A stretch of DNA of 64,000 nucleotides, taken from the NCBI GenBank assembly GCA_033782935.1, contig JAWQEG010003764.1, positions 1-64,000 on the forward strand. The letters run 5' to 3'. How positions within the stretch are numbered: position 1 is the stretch's first letter; the number at the start of each line of letters is the position of its first letter. A program made the translations under genes and the position numbers. This document shows positions 32,301 to 45,522 of the stretch, piece after piece. Origin of the DNA: Petrolisthes cinctipes (Eukaryota > Arthropoda > Malacostraca > Decapoda > Porcellanidae). The notes under the pieces are model-generated. The model made no database searches. It saw nothing but the letters and a program-made list of their open reading frames with translations, and was not told the DNA's origin.

Positions 32301-33898
32301 TGAGGTCATGTGACGTTTGTCAGAAAACGTGTGACCGGGGTCGGGTGAAGCCCGCACCTCTTAAACCACTACCGCTTATCTCAGAATCATTTGAGAGAGT
32401 AGCGGTTGATATCGTTGGACCGATTATTCCGAGGGCTACGGACGGTGCCAAGTATATTCTTACCTGTGTGGATTTCGCGACCAGATGGCCTGAAGCAGTG
32501 CCTCTGCGTGATATAGAAGCCACTACAGTGGCTGAAGCCTTGTTGGATATATTCTGTCGTGTCGGCATACCAAAGCAGGTATTGTCCGACCGAGGCAGTC
32601 AATTTACCTTCGCTATGATGGAGGAATTGTGGAGATTACTCTCAGTTAAAGGGTTGAGGACAACACCTTATCATCCAATGTGTAATGGGTTGTGTGAGAG
32701 GTTTAATGGTACTCTCAAGAGAATGTTGAGGTGGATGGCAGTCAAACAAAGTAGGGAGTGGTCCAGGTATATCTCGCCACTACTGTTCGCGTATCGCGAA
32801 GCACCTCGGGCATCGTTGCAATTTAGTTCATTCGAGTTAGTGTATGGTAAACCTGCTCGAGGACCACTTCAGGTTCTACGTGAACTTTGGGACGATGAGG
32901 AATCGGATCCCGTGGTAAAAACCACTTATTCTTATGTAATTGATTTGGCAGAACGATTACAGCAGACCTGCGAGATTGCAAAGCAGGAGTTAGCTAAAGC
33001 GAAAGAGGTTCAGAAGTCCTACAACGATAGGAAAACTAAGCTCCGAACGCTACAGGTAGGGGAGAAGTGTCTCGTTCTGTTACCAACAGCTCATAATAAG
33101 TTGTTGGCTCAGTGGAAGGGTCCCTTTGAAGTAGTCAAAAAGGTGGATGACCTTAACTACATAGTTAAAATCAAAGGTGAAGCCAAGCGGTTCCATATTA
33201 ATATGCTTAAGGAGTATTACACCACCCAACAGGGGTGTACTTCCATTGTTACCACAGTTGGGGCAGGCTGTTGTAACATCACCTCAGAACAGAGTGAAGT
33301 GTTAAGTCTAGTCCGTGGTCATTTTTCCCCAGCAGTAGACATGGTTAGCGCTCCTGTGGTAATCCCCGAGGGTGAAGAGGGATATACTCCGCAGACGGCT
33401 GAAGCTCGTCAAGCTGAGACAGTGGCTGAGGTCTCCGTTTCGGAGAATTTAAGACCAGACCAGCTTGCAAGAGTCAATGCGGTACTGGCAAAATATTCAC
33501 GTGTGTTCTCTGACAGGCCTGATGTTGCTAACGTAGCCTGTCATGAGATTCAGCTTACAAGCGACACACCAGTGAGGGTGAAACCATATCCTATTCCTGT
33601 ACGGCTGATTGATACACTACGTAAGGAAATTAATGACATGGAAGCAGCTGGTATCATTGAAAGGTCGGACTCGTCTTATTCTAGCCCTATTGTTGTGGTT
33701 CGGAAGAAGGACGGTGGTGTACGCATTTTTGGAGATTACCGGCGTGTCAACGCTGTCACTAGGGTCGATGCAGAACCCATGTGTGATCAGCAAGAGATTC
33801 TTGCTAGGATTAGCAATACAGTGCGATACATAAAGGGAAGTGCTAATTTCGGGGCAGACATTATGTCACGATTGCTTGAAGGAGAGTTAACCGAGTAA
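29310..33898 (+). pseudogene. pol of LTR element: protease - integrase - partial RT/RNase H
   Basis: The protease piece (29310-29473) has DNG where family members carry the D-[ST]-G active site. It is split by the palindrome at 29474-31734 and resumes at 31737 in a continuing frame. Integrase follows: an H-H-C-C zinc region near 32195-32325 with a TAG at 32267-32269 replacing a conserved Trp; a catalytic core with VDIVGP, SDRGSQF and NGLCERFNGT (D, D, E); and a C-terminal region ending HINMLKEYY. RT then begins (PYPIPVRLIDTLRKEI, SSYSSPIVVVRKKDGG, FGDYRRVN) but jumps at about 33819 straight to the RNase H tail (VRYIKGSANFGADIMSRL). The catalytic YxDD region and most of RNase H are therefore deleted. 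Integrase before RT is the gmr1-like arrangement. Confidence 0.85.
29474..31734. mobile_element. 2.26-kb TA-flanked giant palindrome inserted in pol
   Basis: Bounded by TA at 29472-29473 and 31735-31736. It starts CAGTTGCGGAAGGGAGTTTC and ends with the exact inverse. The left arm 29474-30391 (918 bp) and right arm 30819-31734 (916 bp) look identical by eye except for a poly-C run of 12 against 10. The loop of about 427 bp is unrelated on the two sides. No transposase is seen; the matching 63-aa frames at mirrored positions in both arms come from the symmetry. CAGT ends plus TA duplication indicate a Tc1/mariner-type nonautonomous or foldback element. Confidence 0.92.
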
Positions 33899-34065
33899 AT
33901 ATTCATGGGTAGATCGGCCGGAAGAAGTATTCTCCGGGTCAAATCGCTCGTTAATATTCATGCGTAGATCGGCCGGTAGAAGTATTCTCCGGGTCAAATT
34001 GCTCGTTAATTGTAGATCGACCGGAAGAAGTGTTCTCTGGGTCAAATTGCTCGTTAATTGTTACC
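33899..34065. repeat. Three tandem units downstream of pol
   Basis: Units of TAGATCGGCCGGAAGAAGTA plus TTCTCCGGGTCAAATTGCTCGTTAAT occur three times with periods of about 58 and 53 bp, between the end of pol and the 3' LTR. Confidence 0.85.
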
Positions 34066-34620
34066 TCTCCGAGCGCAACGAGCACGAACCTTATACGACT
34101 CGGATTCAAGGGGGTTCCTAGTGTTGTTGGGGAAATCCGAGGTTATATGTATCTCATTTTGTGCAAACTTATCCAAGACTTGGATTCAGAGAGGCTTCTT
34201 TTTTTTCAAGGCTTGGATAATTTACTAACAATAAATTGCATTCCAGGAATTAATTATAGAAAAAATTGCTTCCAGGATATTGTTGCATTTCCTACATATT
34301 ATGTAACAAATACACAATGCATTACATACACCACACTTATATATTGCTTAAATGTGTACAATTGTACTGAGCAGAAATTACCAGGTACATTCATTCTTGT
34401 CTCAGAGTTTCTTCCTAAGATTGAAAAGCTAAAGTAACTGTTGCGAGTTTTCCACTCATTGGCAAAAATGAACACGTAACTGATGATAGTAATTGACACA
34501 TACAAGAATGAGTGAAGTGTGGATGAATTGTTATTGTAAAGTTATACATGCAAAGGCGTCGTTACCACTTCACGAATCTATTAAACATCGCATAGAGCAA
34601 TGTCTTTTTGTGTGTGCGAA
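34066..34620. other. Region between pol and 3' LTR, no convincing env
   Basis: AT-rich. A 135-codon open frame at 34030-34437 has no signal peptide, recognisable envelope motif or convincing membrane segment, so I do not call it a gene. No clear polypurine tract is visible before 34621. Confidence 0.55.
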
Positions 34621-35818
34621 TGTCACGAGTCAACCATATACTCGTGACGTAATTTGATTTATGGCTGACAGAGAAGGGGAAAATTCCATACTTGTGTCAA
34701 TATAGATTGTTCTGGAAGATTTCCATGAAGGAGGTAGGAGTGGGTTAAGATGTAGGTGCAGCCTAAGTTAATCTGCAGGTACTGGATTAGTAGTCAAAAA
34801 TAGACCAGGTAGAAAAAAGGTAGGGTCAAGGTTCAACTGAATTGCTACGTCAGTACTAACGTGTTCGTACGTTAATTACAGCTTGTATTAATCAATTATG
34901 CTACCAGGGTAACTTATGGTATTGCAAATGATCGTGAAGTGGAGGGAAATTATCGGGAATTAATTGTACGCCATAGGTAAATTGAAATTGCATGTATAAC
35001 TAAGGAATGAGAGGGTACAATGTAAATCGTAGCCAGCTAGGAGAAACGAACACAGATAGGGAGGAGGAGTCAGCAGAAATTTGAACTTCCAGCATCCAGT
35101 TTAATGATGAAGAATATAGGTTAGTTTGCAGACACACTTGAAGGGAACAACACTCGTACAACTAGCTTCCTGCTTGCCTTAATTAATCTCCACGTGTTGA
35201 GTGGGGAAGGAACAACGTAGACGCCGAATTGTTGATATTACCACGATTCCATGGCTTTACAGTTGTATAACGGGCCAGTCGCATCGACGGTGGGTCAGTA
35301 AGTGAAATATAAGGTGAGTGGGAGCTGGGCTTTGAAAATCATGAGTGTGTGTTGTGAGACTCTGAATTATTTCCAAGTGTGAGACATTAGAAAATATTCC
35401 AAACTCGTGTTAGCATTGATAGAATCACTACAGTGTAACGTAAGCTAGACTATCGTCACGTATACGAGCGGGACGAAGCGACGTAGCGAGAGCTATTTAG
35501 CGTGGCGTGAGTGTGTGTGTGTGTGAAATTTAATTATTCATGTTGGCTACTGGAGTTGAATAAATATAGAAAATTGCAATTGGTTGTTTGAATGCACCAG
35601 TAGATTTGTTATCTATATAAATACATATATATCGGGAAGAACCCCTTAACATTAAAAATTCTATGTGCGGGGTGATTAAGGCCTAAAACGGGGAGATAAC
35701 CCTGATTACTTTCTTCGCAGCAGCCAACCAATGAGGATCATAAGTTAACCGGGCAAGGTAAGTTTATAATTATCATATTATAAATTAAATTATCGATCAT
35801 TCTCACATCACCGTCACA
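34621..35818 (+). repeat. 3' LTR
   Basis: 1198 bp, the partner of 26873-28065. It differs by about 20 substitutions and a few short indels, including a longer GT run. Confidence 0.9.
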
Positions 35819-36299
35819 GTCTCGTATCCAAGATATCCCAAATGGGGCATTTTGGAATTAACCTGAACTTGCCTAACCTAACCTAGACCACAACAGACTA
35901 CCGGGACCTAACCAGGGCAAACTACCGGGACCTAACAGTGGTAAAGTACCGGGATCTGACCGGGGCAAACTACCGAGACCTAGCTGGATGTGGCAACTGT
36001 GCCATAAAAAAGCAATATACTAGATAAATACCGATAATTCTTCCTTTCATCTTCATTCAACCTTTGTTTTTTAACCAGATTGGCTCTTTTTTTTTTTATT
36101 TGTTATTTATTATACTGGAAAATAATTCTTCTCTTCATCGTCCGTCATTCATCCTATATTTTTAACCATATTTGCTAAATTATTTAAATTGTTGTTGTAC
36201 CGTACTTTAATTCTCTAAAAAAAATGCAGGCTATAATTTTACCAAAAGATGGAGGGAATTAAAGCTCCCGTGATACCTACTTAAGGTGGTAATTCTATT
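35819..36299. repeat. Spacer with CCTAA run and ACCGGGACCTAAC minisatellite
   Basis: A short CCTAACCTAACCTA tract at about 35872-35885 is followed by four units of the type CTACCGGGACCTAACCAGGG to about 35990. The rest is AT-rich and without recognisable features. Confidence 0.65.
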
Positions 36300-36452
36300 T
36301 TGTTACATTGGAGTGCCTTGATCCCTCCAAAGTATGCTAGGAAACAGGACCAGAAGAGCAAAAATAATGGTGTTCTGTTGCTTGGAATAGTTTGGAGGAT
36401 TCGGTTGCTCCAGATTTACCAACATTGCAACATAAAACTTCCCCCTTAAGTA
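36300..36452. mobile_element. Family A MITE fragment
   Basis: Contains CCTCCAAAGTATGCTAGGAA, CAAAAATAATGGTGTTCTGT and GGTTGCTCCAGATTTACCAA, ending CTTCCCCCTTAA, matching the right half of the family A element at 3878-7125. Confidence 0.7.
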
Positions 36453-36792
36453 ATCTCGAGTGGCAGGTGACGGGTGATGTGACGGGGGACAAGTGTGTGT
36501 GTGTTTGTGTGTGTGTTACCAAGGTTGTTTGGACAGCTCAGTCTACTCCCACTTTGTGTCTTCAGCCTCCTCCTTGAATGAACCACTTACCTTCTTTTCA
36601 GTAACATCCATTATCGTAAAACACGCTATGATTCAAGTCCAGATACAGGCACACGCGATTATGTTGTATAGAAATCTCGATTCCATGAGTTCATTTGTCA
36701 CACGTCCATCTTTCCTTGTTATTTTCATTCACACGATCGGTGAAGTAATTTTTACTTGGCGCATAATAATCAATCTAAGGTGTTTTTATGTT
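36453..36792. other. Spacer with a short (GT)n
   Basis: Contains a GT run at 36495-36518. No gene seen. Confidence 0.5.
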
Positions 36793-39700
36793 TCATCCAA
36801 CATTATGCAGATGACACCACTACACATCCAACATTATGCAGCTGACACCACTACACATCCAACATTATGCAACTGACACCACTACACATCAAACATTATG
36901 CAGCTGACACCACTACACATCAAACATTATGCAGCTGACACCAATACACATCCAGCATTATGCAGCTGACACCAATACACATCCAGCATTAGGCAGCTGA
37001 CACCACTACACACCCAGCATTAGGCAGCTGACACCACTACACATCCAACATTAGGCAGCTGACACCACTACACATCCAACATTAGGCAGTTGACACCACT
37101 ACACATCCAACATTATAGGCAGCTGACACCACTACACATCCAACATTATAGGCAGCTGACACCACTACACATCCAACATTATAGGCAGCTGACACCACTA
37201 CACATCCAACATTATAGGCAGCTGACACCACTACACATCCAACATTATAGACAGCTGACACCACTACACATCCAACATTATAGGCAGCTGACACCACTAC
37301 ACATCCAACATTATATGCAGCTGACACCGCTACACATCCAACATTATAGGCAGCTGACACCGCTACACATCCAACATTATAGGCAGCTGACACCGCTACA
37401 CATCCAACATTATAGGCAGCTGACACCGCTACACATCCAACATTATAGACAGCTCACACCGCTACTCATCCAACATTATTGGCAGCTGACACCGCTACAC
37501 ATCCAACATTATAGGCAGCTGACACCGCTACACATCCAACATTATAGGTAGCTGACACCACTACACATCCAACATTATGGGCAGCTGACACCGCTACACA
37601 TCCAACATTATGGGCAGCTGACACCGCTACACATCCAACATTATGGTCAGGTGACACCGCTACACATCCAACATTATGGTCAGGTGACACCGCTACACAT
37701 CCAACATTATAGGCAGCTCACACCCCTACACATCCAACATTATAGGCAGCTAACACCACTACACATCCAACATTATAAGCAGCTAACACCACTACACATA
37801 CAACATTACGGGCAGCTCACACCACTACACATACAACATTACGGGCAGCTCACACCACTACACATCCAACATTACGGGCAGCTCACACCACTACACATCC
37901 AACATTACGGGCAGCTCACACCACTACACATCCAACATTACGGGCAGCTCACACCACTACACATCCAAAATTATGGGCAGCTGATGCCACTACACATCCA
38001 ACATCATGGGCATCTGACACCACTACACATCCAACATTATAGGCAGCTGACACCACTACACATCCAACATTATGGGCAGCTGACAAAACTACAAACCCAA
38101 CATTATAGGCAGCTGACACCACTACACATCCAACATTATAGGCAGCTGACACCACTACTCATCCAACATTATAGGCAGCTGACACCACTACACATCCAAC
38201 ATCATAAGCAGCTGACACCACCACACATCCAACATTATAGGCAGCTGACACCACTACACATCCATCTCTATAGGCAGCTGACACCACCACACATCCAACA
38301 TTATAGGCAGCTGACACCACTACACATACAACATTATAGGCAACTGACACCACTACACATCCAACATTATAGGCAGCTGACACCACTACACATCCAACAT
38401 TATAGGCAGCTGACACCACTACACATCCAACATTATAGGCAGCTCACACCACTACACATCCAACATTACGGGCAGCTCACACCACTACACATCCAACATT
38501 ACGGAGAGCTGACACCACTACACATCCAACATTATTAGCAGCTGATGCCACTACACATCCAACATCATGGGCAGCTGACACCACTAAACATCCAACATTA
38601 TAGGCAGCTGACACCACTACACATCCAACATTATGGGCAGCTGACACCATTACAAACCCAACATTATAGGCAGCTGACACCACTACACATCCAACATTAT
38701 GGGCAGCTGACACCGCTACACATCCAACATTATAGGCAGCTCAAACAGCTACACATCCAACATTATAGGCTGCTCACACCACTACACATCCAATATTAAA
38801 GGCTGCTCACACCACTACACATCCAACATTATAAACATCTGACACCGCTACACATCCAACATTATTGGCAGCTGACACCGCTACACATCCAAGATTATTG
38901 GCAGCTGACACCGCTACACATCCAACATTATAGGCAGCTGACACCGCTACACATCCAACATTATAGGTAGCTGACACCACTACACATCCAACATTATGGG
39001 CAGCTGACACCGCTACACATCCAACATTATGGGCAGCTGACACCGCTACACATCCAGCATTATAGGCAGCTCACACAGCTACACATTCAACATTATAGGC
39101 TGCTCACACAGCTACACATCCAACATTATAGGCTGCTGACACCACTACACATCCAACATTATAGGCAACTCACACCACTACACATCCAATATTATGGTCA
39201 GCTCACACCACTACACATCCAACATTATAGGCAGCTCACACCACTACACATCCAACATTACGGGCAGCTCACACCACTACACATCCAACATTATGGGCAG
39301 CTGACACCAATACACATCCAACATTACGGGCAGCTCAAACCACTACACATCCAACATTATGGGCAGCTGACACCACTACACATCCAACATTATGGGCAGC
39401 TGACACCACTACACATCCAACATTATGGGCAGCTGACACCACTACACATCTAACATTATGGGCAGCTGACACCACTACACATCCAACATTATGGGCAGCT
39501 GACACCACTTTACATCCAACATAATGGGCAGCTGACACCACTACACATCCAACATTATAGGCAGCTCACACCACTACACATCCAATATTATAGGCAGCTC
39601 ACACCACTACACATCCAACATTATAGGCAGCTGACACCACTACACATCCAACATTATAGGCAGCTCACACGGATACATATTCAACATTATGCAGCTCACA

Positions 39701-42700
39701 CCACTACACATCCAACATTATAGGCAGCTCACACCACTACACATCCAACATTATAGGCAGCTGACACCACTACACATCCAACATTATGGGCAGCTGACAC
39801 CATTACAAACCCAACATTATAGGCAGCTGACACCACTACACATCCAACATTATGGGCAGCTGACACCGCTACACATCCAACATTATAGGCAGCTCAAACA
39901 GCTACACATCCAACATTATAGGCTGCTCACACCACTACATATCCAATATTAAAGGCTGCTCACACCACTACACATCCAACATTATAAACATCTGACACCG
40001 CTACACATCCAACATTATTGGCAGCTGACACCGCTACACATCCAAGATTATTGGCAGCTGACACCGCTACACATCCAACATTATAGGCAGCTGACACCGC
40101 TACACATCCAACATTATAGGTAGCTGACACCACAACACATCCAACATTATGGGCAGCTGACACCGCTACACATCCAACATTATGGGCAGCTGACACCGCT
40201 ACACATCCAACATTATGGTCAGGTGACACCGCTACACATCCAACATTATGGTCAGGTGACACCGCTACACATCCAACATTATAGGCAGCTCACACCCCTA
40301 CACATCCAACATTATAGGCAGCTAACACCACTACACATCCAACATTATAAGCAGCTAACACCACTACACATACAACATTACGGGCAGCTCACACCACTAC
40401 ACATACAACATTACGGGCAGCTCACACCACTACACATCCAACATTACTGGCAGCTCACACCACTACACATCCAACATTACGGGCAGCTCACACCACTACA
40501 CATCCAAAATTATGGGCAGCTGATGCCACTACACATCCAACATCATGGGCATCTGACACCACTACACATCCAACATTATAGGCAGCTGACACCACTACAC
40601 ATCCAACATTATGGGCAGCTGACAAAACTACAAACCCAACATTATAGGCAGCTGACACCACTACTCATCCAACATTATAGGCAGCTGACACCACTACTCA
40701 TCCAACATTATAGGCAGCTGACACCACTACACATCCAACATCATAAGCAGCTGACACCACCACACATCCAACATTATAGGCAGCTGACACCACTACACAT
40801 CCAACTCTATAGGCAGCTGACACCACCACACATCCAACATTATAGGCAGCTGACACCACCACACATTCAACATTATAGGCAGCTGACACCACTACACATA
40901 CAACATTATAGGCAACTGACACCACTACACATCCAACATTATAGGCAGCTGACACCACTACACATCCAACATTATAGGCAGCTGACACCACTACACATCC
41001 AACATTATAGGCAGCTGACACTGCTACACATCCAACATTATAGGCAGCTCACACCACTACACATCCAACATTATAGGCAGCTCACACCACTACACATCCA
41101 ACATTATAGGCAGCTGACACTGCTACACATCCAACATTATAGGCAGCTCACACAGCTACACATCCAACATTATAGGCAGCTGACACTACACATCCAACAT
41201 TATAGGCAGCTGACACCACCACACATTCAACATTATAGGCAGCTGACCCCACTACACATCCAACATTATAGGCAGCTGACACTGCTACACATCCAACATT
41301 ATAGGCAGCTCACACAGCTACACATCCAACATTATAGGCAGCTGACACTACACATCCAACATTATAGGCAGCTGACACCACCACACATCCAACATTATAG
41401 TCAGCTGACACCACCACACATTCAACATTATAGGCAGCTGACACCACTACACATCCAACATTATAGGCAGCTGACACCACTACACAACCAACATTATAGG
41501 CAGCTGACACCACTACACATCCAACATTATAGGCAGCTGACACCACTACACATCCAACATTGTAGGCATCTGACACCACTACACATCCAACATTATAGGC
41601 AGCTGACACCACTACACATCCAACATTATAGGCAGCTCACACAGCTACACATCCAACATTATAGGCAGCTCACACAGCTACACATTCAACATTATAGGCT
41701 GCTCACACAGCTACACATCCAACATTATAGGCTGCTGACACCACTACACATCCAACATTATAGGCAACTCACACCACTACACATCCAATATTATGGTCAG
41801 CTCACACCACTACACATCCAACATTATAGGCAGCTGACACCACTACACATCCAACATTATGGGCAGCTGACACCATTACAAACCCAACATTATAGGCAGC
41901 TGACACCACTACACATCCAACATTATGGGCAGCTGACACCGCTACACATCCAACATTATAGGCAGCTCAAACAGCTACACATCCAACATTATAGGCTGCT
42001 CACACCACTACATATCCAATATTAAAGGCTGCTCACACCACTACACATCCAACATTATAAACATCTGACACCGCTACACATCCAACATTATTGGCAGCTG
42101 ACACCGCTACACATCCAAGATTATTGGCAGCTGACACCGCTACACATCCAACATTATAGGCAGCTGACACCGCTACACATCCAACATTATAGGTAGCTGA
42201 CACCACAACACATCCAACATTATGGGCAGCTGACACCGCTACACATCCAACATTATGGGCAGCTGACACCGCTACACATCCAACATTATGGTCAGGTGAC
42301 ACCGCTACACATCCAACATTATGGTCAGGTGACACCGCTACACATCCAACATTATAGGCAGCTCACACCCCTACACATCCAACATTATAGGCAGCTAACA
42401 CCACTACACATCCAACATTATAAGCAGCTAACACCACTACACATACAACATTACGGGCAGCTCACACCACTACACATACAACATTACGGGCAGCTCACAC
42501 CACTACACATCCAACATTACTGGCAGCTCACACCACTACACATCCAACATTACGGGCAGCTCACACCACTACACATCCAAAATTATGGGCAGCTGATGCC
42601 ACTACACATCCAACATCATGGGCATCTGACACCACTACACATCCAACATTATAGGCAGCTGACACCACTACACATCCAACATTATGGGCAGCTGACAAAA

Positions 42701-44350
42701 CTACAAACCCAACATTATAGGCAGCTGACACCACTACTCATCCAACATTATAGGCAGCTGACACCACTACTCATCCAACATTATAGGCAGCTGACACCAC
42801 TACACATCCAACATCATAAGCAGCTGACACCACCACACATCCAACATTATAGGCAGCTGACACCACTACACATCCAACTCTATAGGCAGCTGACACCACC
42901 ACACATCCAACATTATAGGCAGCTGACACCACCACACATTCAACATTATAGGCAGCTGACACCACTACACATACAACATTATAGGCAACTGACACCACTA
43001 CACATCCAACATTATAGGCAGCTGACACCACTACACATCCAACATTATAGGCAGCTGACACCACTACACATCCAACATTATAGGCAGCTGACACTGCTAC
43101 ACATCCAACATTATAGGCAGCTCACACCACTACACATCCAACATTATAGGCAGCTCACACCACTACACATCCAACATTATAGGCAGCTGACACTGCTACA
43201 CATCCAACATTATAGGCAGCTCACACAGCTACACATCCAACATTATAGGCAGCTGACACTACACATCCAACATTATAGGCAGCTGACACCACCACACATT
43301 CAACATTATAGGCAGCTGACCCCACTACACATCCAACATTATAGGCAGCTGACACTGCTACACATCCAACATTATAGGCAGCTCACACAGCTACACATCC
43401 AACATTATAGGCAGCTGACACTACACATCCAACATTATAGGCAGCTGACACCACCACACATCCAACATTATAGTCAGCTGACACCACCACACATTCAACA
43501 TTATAGGCAGCTGACACCACTACACATCCAACATTATAGGCAGCTGACACCACTACACAACCAACATTATAGGCAGCTGACACCACTACACATCCAACAT
43601 TATAGGCAGCTGACACCACTACACATCCAACATTGTAGGCATCTGACACCACTACACATCCAACATTATAGGCAGCTGACACCACTACACATCCAACATT
43701 ATAGGCAGCTCACACAGCTACACATCCAACATTATAGGCAGCTCACACAGCTACACATTCAACATTATAGGCTGCTCACACAGCTACACATCCAACATTA
43801 TAGGCTGCTGACACCACTACACATCCAACATTATAGGCAACTCACACCACTACACATCCAATATTATGGTCAGCTCACACCACTACACATCCAACATTAT
43901 AGGCAGCTGACACCACTACACATCCAACATTACGGGCAGCTGACACCACTACACATCCAACATTATGGGCAGCTGACACCACTACACATCCAACATTATG
44001 GGCAGCTGACACCACTACACATCCAACATTATGGGCAGCTGACACCACTACACATCTAACATTATGGGCAGCTGACACCACTACACATCCAACATTATGC
44101 AGCTGACACCACTACACATCCAACATTATAGGCAGCTCACACCACTACACATCCAACATTATAGGCAGCTCACACCACTACACATCCAACATTATAGGCA
44201 GCTCACACCACTACACATCCAATATTATAGGCAGCTCACACCACTACACATCCAACATTATAGGCAGCTCACACCACTACACATCCAACATTATAGGCAG
44301 CTCACACCACTACACATCCAACATTATAGGCAGCTCACACCACTACACAT
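36793..44350. repeat. 33-bp satellite array (~7.5 kb)
   Basis: Roughly 230 copies of the consensus ACACCACTACACATCCAACA TTATAGGCAGCTG. The first units (36793-37110) are 31 bp because TA or GG is missing before GCAGCT; most later units are 33 bp, with some 30-bp variants. A 33-bp period equals eleven codons, so both strands show long stop-free frames (TPLHIQHYRQL on plus, SAAYNVGCVVV on minus). A higher-order repeat of 2073 bp is present: about 39740-41812 and 41813-43885 look near-identical. I see no promoter, start context or non-repeat domain, so I call it satellite DNA. Confidence 0.95.
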
Positions 44351-44954
44351 CTTACCTTATACTTATTTAGTGTTGTGACAGTTTCAAGTGTGTTCGTTAC
44401 ATCTGCTGGCCACTGTACTTTAACTCGTTGTAATTATAACACTAATGGAAGTGAACATTGAAAAAAATAAGGAGACATAATGTACTTTTTGGAAAGTAAA
44501 GTACAGCAATGTATGGGTTTATTTGTAAGAAGAAAAGAAATAGGAAGGAGCTCCGTTGGAAAAGCTGAGCTCCTGAAACATTATTGTATTGAAACAGTTC
44601 ACAGTAACAGCCACTAGTGGGGGGGGGGGGTGAAATAAATAATATAAACAGTTCACAGTAACAGCCGCTAAAGGGGGGGAGGTGAAATAAATAATATAAA
44701 CAGTTCACAGTAACAGCCGCTAGGGGGGGGGGAGGTGAAATAAATAATATAAACAGTTCACAGTAACAGCCACTATGGGGGGGGGGGGAGGAGGTGAAAT
44801 AAATAATATAAACTGCTCAACACATCTTTAACCAGACTATATTATCTTGCAACTTTTCTATTCTCCATGATAAAGATATTCGATGTTTAAAACAAGTTAG
44901 AATGTATTATTACCGTATTGTTAAATATTTTCAACACCGGCAACAGAAAAGTTT
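44351..44954. repeat. Spacer with four ~54-bp tandem units
   Basis: 44593-44815 holds four copies of a unit with AAACAGTTCACAGTAACAGC, a poly-G run of variable length and GTGAAATAAATAATAT. The flanking DNA shows nothing else. Confidence 0.85.
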
Positions 44955-45140
44955 TAAGATAACATGGACTGACTAGTGGTGTGTTGAGTTTGTTGCTGCT
45001 ATTGTGACTATTACCTTGAGATAACATGGACTGACTAGTGGTGTGTTGAGTTTGTTGCTACTATTGTGACTATTACCTTAAGATAACATGGACTGACTAG
45101 TGGTGTGTTGAGTTTCATCCTACTATTGTGACTATTACCG
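44955..45140. repeat. Three ~62-bp tandem units
   Basis: Units of AGATAACATGGACTGACTAG plus TGGTGTGTTGAGTTTGTTGC and a variable tail, repeated three times. Confidence 0.9.
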
Positions 45141-45450
45141 TAAGCATATCATCCTCTCCGTCAATGTCACACAGAATAATAATAATAATAATAATAATAA
45201 AAACGACAATAAGTGGATTAAATGTTGACACCCTACAGGAGAGAATTCCAACCTCGAATACCAATAAACCGATTATTTATTTAACACTGACAAGGGTAAA
45301 CTTTCATGTCCTTACTGGGTATAAGATGTCACCACTGTATCACACAGATGGGAAGTTGTTTTTCTTACCAAAGGGGATTTTTAAAAGGTAGCTCACCGTG
45401 TTATTAATTACCCCAGATCAAGAAATACAAAAGTAAGTAAATCCGTCCTA
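45141..45450. other. Spacer with (AAT)n
   Basis: An (AAT)n run at 45174-45200; otherwise no gene recognised. Confidence 0.55.
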
Positions 45451-45522
45451 CACTGACTCAGAAATTGAACCCGGGATCTCTTGCTTGCTAGGCGAGTATG
45501 ATAAGCATTACACCATGAGCAC
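45451..45522 (-). repeat. tRNA-like sequence (SINE head or tRNA pseudogene)
   Basis: The reverse complement contains a box A-like TGGTGTAATGC, an anticodon-like loop CTAGCAA (AGC) with a stem CTCGC/GCAAG that has one mismatch, and a box B-like GGGTTCAATTTC. The acceptor stem does not pair well, so this is more likely a tRNA-derived repeat than a functional tRNA. Confidence 0.55.

Larger units (their letters stand above)
26873..35818 (+). mobile_element. Ty3/gypsy-type LTR retrotransposon (PR-IN-RT order), defective
   Basis: Two LTRs of about 1.2 kb (26873-28065 and 34621-35818) start TGTCACGAG and end CCGTCACA. The flanking 5-bp sequences are GCCTC on the left and GTCTC on the right, a near-match consistent with a mutated target duplication. 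Between the LTRs lie a primer-binding-site candidate, gag, protease, integrase, and part of RT plus the RNase H tail. The element is disabled by stops and frameshifts in gag, a nonsense codon in integrase, a large RT/RNase H deletion, and a 2.26-kb palindrome in the protease region. The LTRs differ at roughly 20 positions, so insertion is not very recent. Confidence 0.9.

Noticed and set aside
34030..34437. 135-codon frame before the 3' LTR as a possible env
   Set aside because: No signal peptide, cleavage site or convincing membrane anchor; position alone is not enough.
40223..44059. Open frames of 600 and 587 codons in the satellite
   Set aside because: They are pure 11-residue repeats produced by a 33-bp unit without stops, with no unique domain, start context or splice sites, and the other strand is equally open.
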